Source of the DNA: Motilimonas eburnea
Lineage (GTDB): Bacteria; Pseudomonadota; Gammaproteobacteria; Enterobacterales; CBDFNC01
Direction of reading: 5' to 3'
DNA length: 64,000 bases
Assembly: GCF_021295345.1 (NCBI RefSeq)
Contig: NZ_JAIMJB010000002.1
Span: 1 to 64,000 of the forward strand
Below are positions 63,424-64,000 of the stretch, one piece after another. The position numbers were made by a program, and so were the translations under genes. Position 1 is the first letter of the stretch. Every line of letters starts with the position of its first letter. Below the pieces are notes generated by a model, which saw only the letters and a program-made list of their open reading frames with translations, made no database searches and was not told where the DNA came from.

Positions 63424-64000
63424 ATGCAACCATATAAAAAACACACTAGTATTGCGGCATTAATGGATCGCAGTAACGTAGACACAGACCAAATCATCCC
63501 AAAGCAGTTCTTGAAAAAAGTTGAGCGTACCGGTTTTGGTATTCACTTATTTCACGACTGGCGTTTCTTGGATGACGGTATTACGCCAAATCCTGAGTTT
63601 GAACTTAACAAGCCGGCTTTCCAAGGTGCGAAAATCTTGGTTGCGGGTGACAACTTCGGTTGTGGTTCATCTCGTGAACATGCCCCTTGGGCGATTGAAG
63701 ATTACGGTTTTAACACCGTTATCTCGACCAGCTTTGCTGACATTTTTTTCAGCAACTGTTTCAAAAACGGCATCATTCCAATCAAGGTTACCCCAGCTGA
63801 ATTGGATGCTTTGATGGATGAAATTCGCGCCAACGAAGGCGTTGAGTTTACCGTTGATCTAGAAGCAGAGAAATTGACCACACCGGGCGGTATCGAGATC
63901 AAGATTGAGATCGATGCGTTCCGTAAGCAAAGTCTATTAGAAGGTTTAGATGACATCGCTTGGTCACTTAAACACGAAGATAAGATCACAGCTTTCGAAG
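63424..64000 (+). CDS. leuD: 3-isopropylmalate dehydratase small subunit (cut by window edge)
   Basis: The swivelling small subunit of isopropylmalate isomerase. 192 codons are present, ending mid-protein near the usual C-terminus (family length about 200). Seen: SIAALMDRSNVDTDQIIPKQFLKKVERTGFG, AGDNFGCGSSREHAPWA (substrate loop near 70-85), and YGFNTVISTSFADIFFSNCFKNGIIPI. GGAG lies 7 nt before the ATG at 63424. No stop appears before the right edge. Confidence 0.95.
   Translation, partial: MQPYKKHTSIAALMDRSNVDTDQIIPKQFLKKVERTGFGIHLFHDWRFLDDGITPNPEFELNKPAFQGAKILVAGDNFGCGSSREHAPWAIEDYGFNTVISTSFADIFFSNCFKNGIIPIKVTPAELDALMDEIRANEGVEFTVDLEAEKLTTPGGIEIKIEIDAFRKQSLLEGLDDIAWSLKHEDKITAFE

Overview
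The window looks like chromosomal DNA of a marine gammaproteobacterium related to Vibrionales and Alteromonadales. This is an inference from gene content: a proline operon with a split PutA, a Vct-like catechol-siderophore transporter under Fur boxes, an N,N'-diacetylchitobiose phosphorylase very like the Vibrio enzyme, CysB, PssA, a class I fumarase and leuCD. No rRNA, tRNA, phage structural genes or CRISPR array were seen.

Layout. 0-0.1 kb: the start of an IS3-type transposase runs off the left edge. 0.4-5.4 kb: small proteins, a GDSL lipoprotein esterase, the NAD(P)HX repair enzyme Nnr, a STAS protein and an MFS carrier. 5.6-6.0 kb: a guanidine-II (mini-ykkC) riboswitch before a Gdx guanidinium exporter. 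6.0-12.5 kb: proline catabolism, read leftwards (AraC regulator, putA, a detached PutA C-terminal domain, putP). 12.7-13.8 kb: two small proteins. 13.9-22.4 kb: an undescribed-looking island with an OprB-like porin, an exported amidohydrolase, a DUF3299 protein, two AraC/XylS regulators of one type, small secreted or membrane proteins and an outer-membrane barrel. Four near-identical 21-bp motifs lie in its intergenic regions, each pointing at a gene, which suggests a private regulon. 22.5-26.4 kb: S9 peptidase, flavin reductase, RlmJ.

26.4-30.3 kb is an accessory region. A gene of unknown function is flanked by two integron attC-like sites, then come an IS91-like transposase remnant and a two-gene AAA ATPase/TOPRIM pair of the AbiL/RloAB defence type. 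30.3-38.2 kb: a membrane protein, oligoendopeptidase F, an AI-2E-type permease, an SDR, a probable manganese exporter and a pentapeptide protein around a perfect Fur-type box, and an orphan JetD-like (Wadjet) TOPRIM protein. 38.2-46.0 kb: housekeeping genes (coiled-coil protein, soluble histidine kinase, cysB, nudL, pabB, fumarase, aspC). 46.6-50.5 kb: chitobiose phosphorylase plus hexosamine phosphomutase, which together turn chitobiose into sugar phosphates. 50.7-52.1 kb: pssA. 52.2-60.2 kb: iron acquisition (Bcr/CflA carrier, ABC importer, AraC regulator, TonB receptor). 60.6-64 kb: DUF3012 lipoprotein, DUF1415 protein, an MliC-like lysozyme inhibitor, then leuC and leuD running off the right edge.

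The strongest candidates for something new are the 21-bp motif regulon at 13.9-22 kb and the attC-flanked cassette beside the defence pair.
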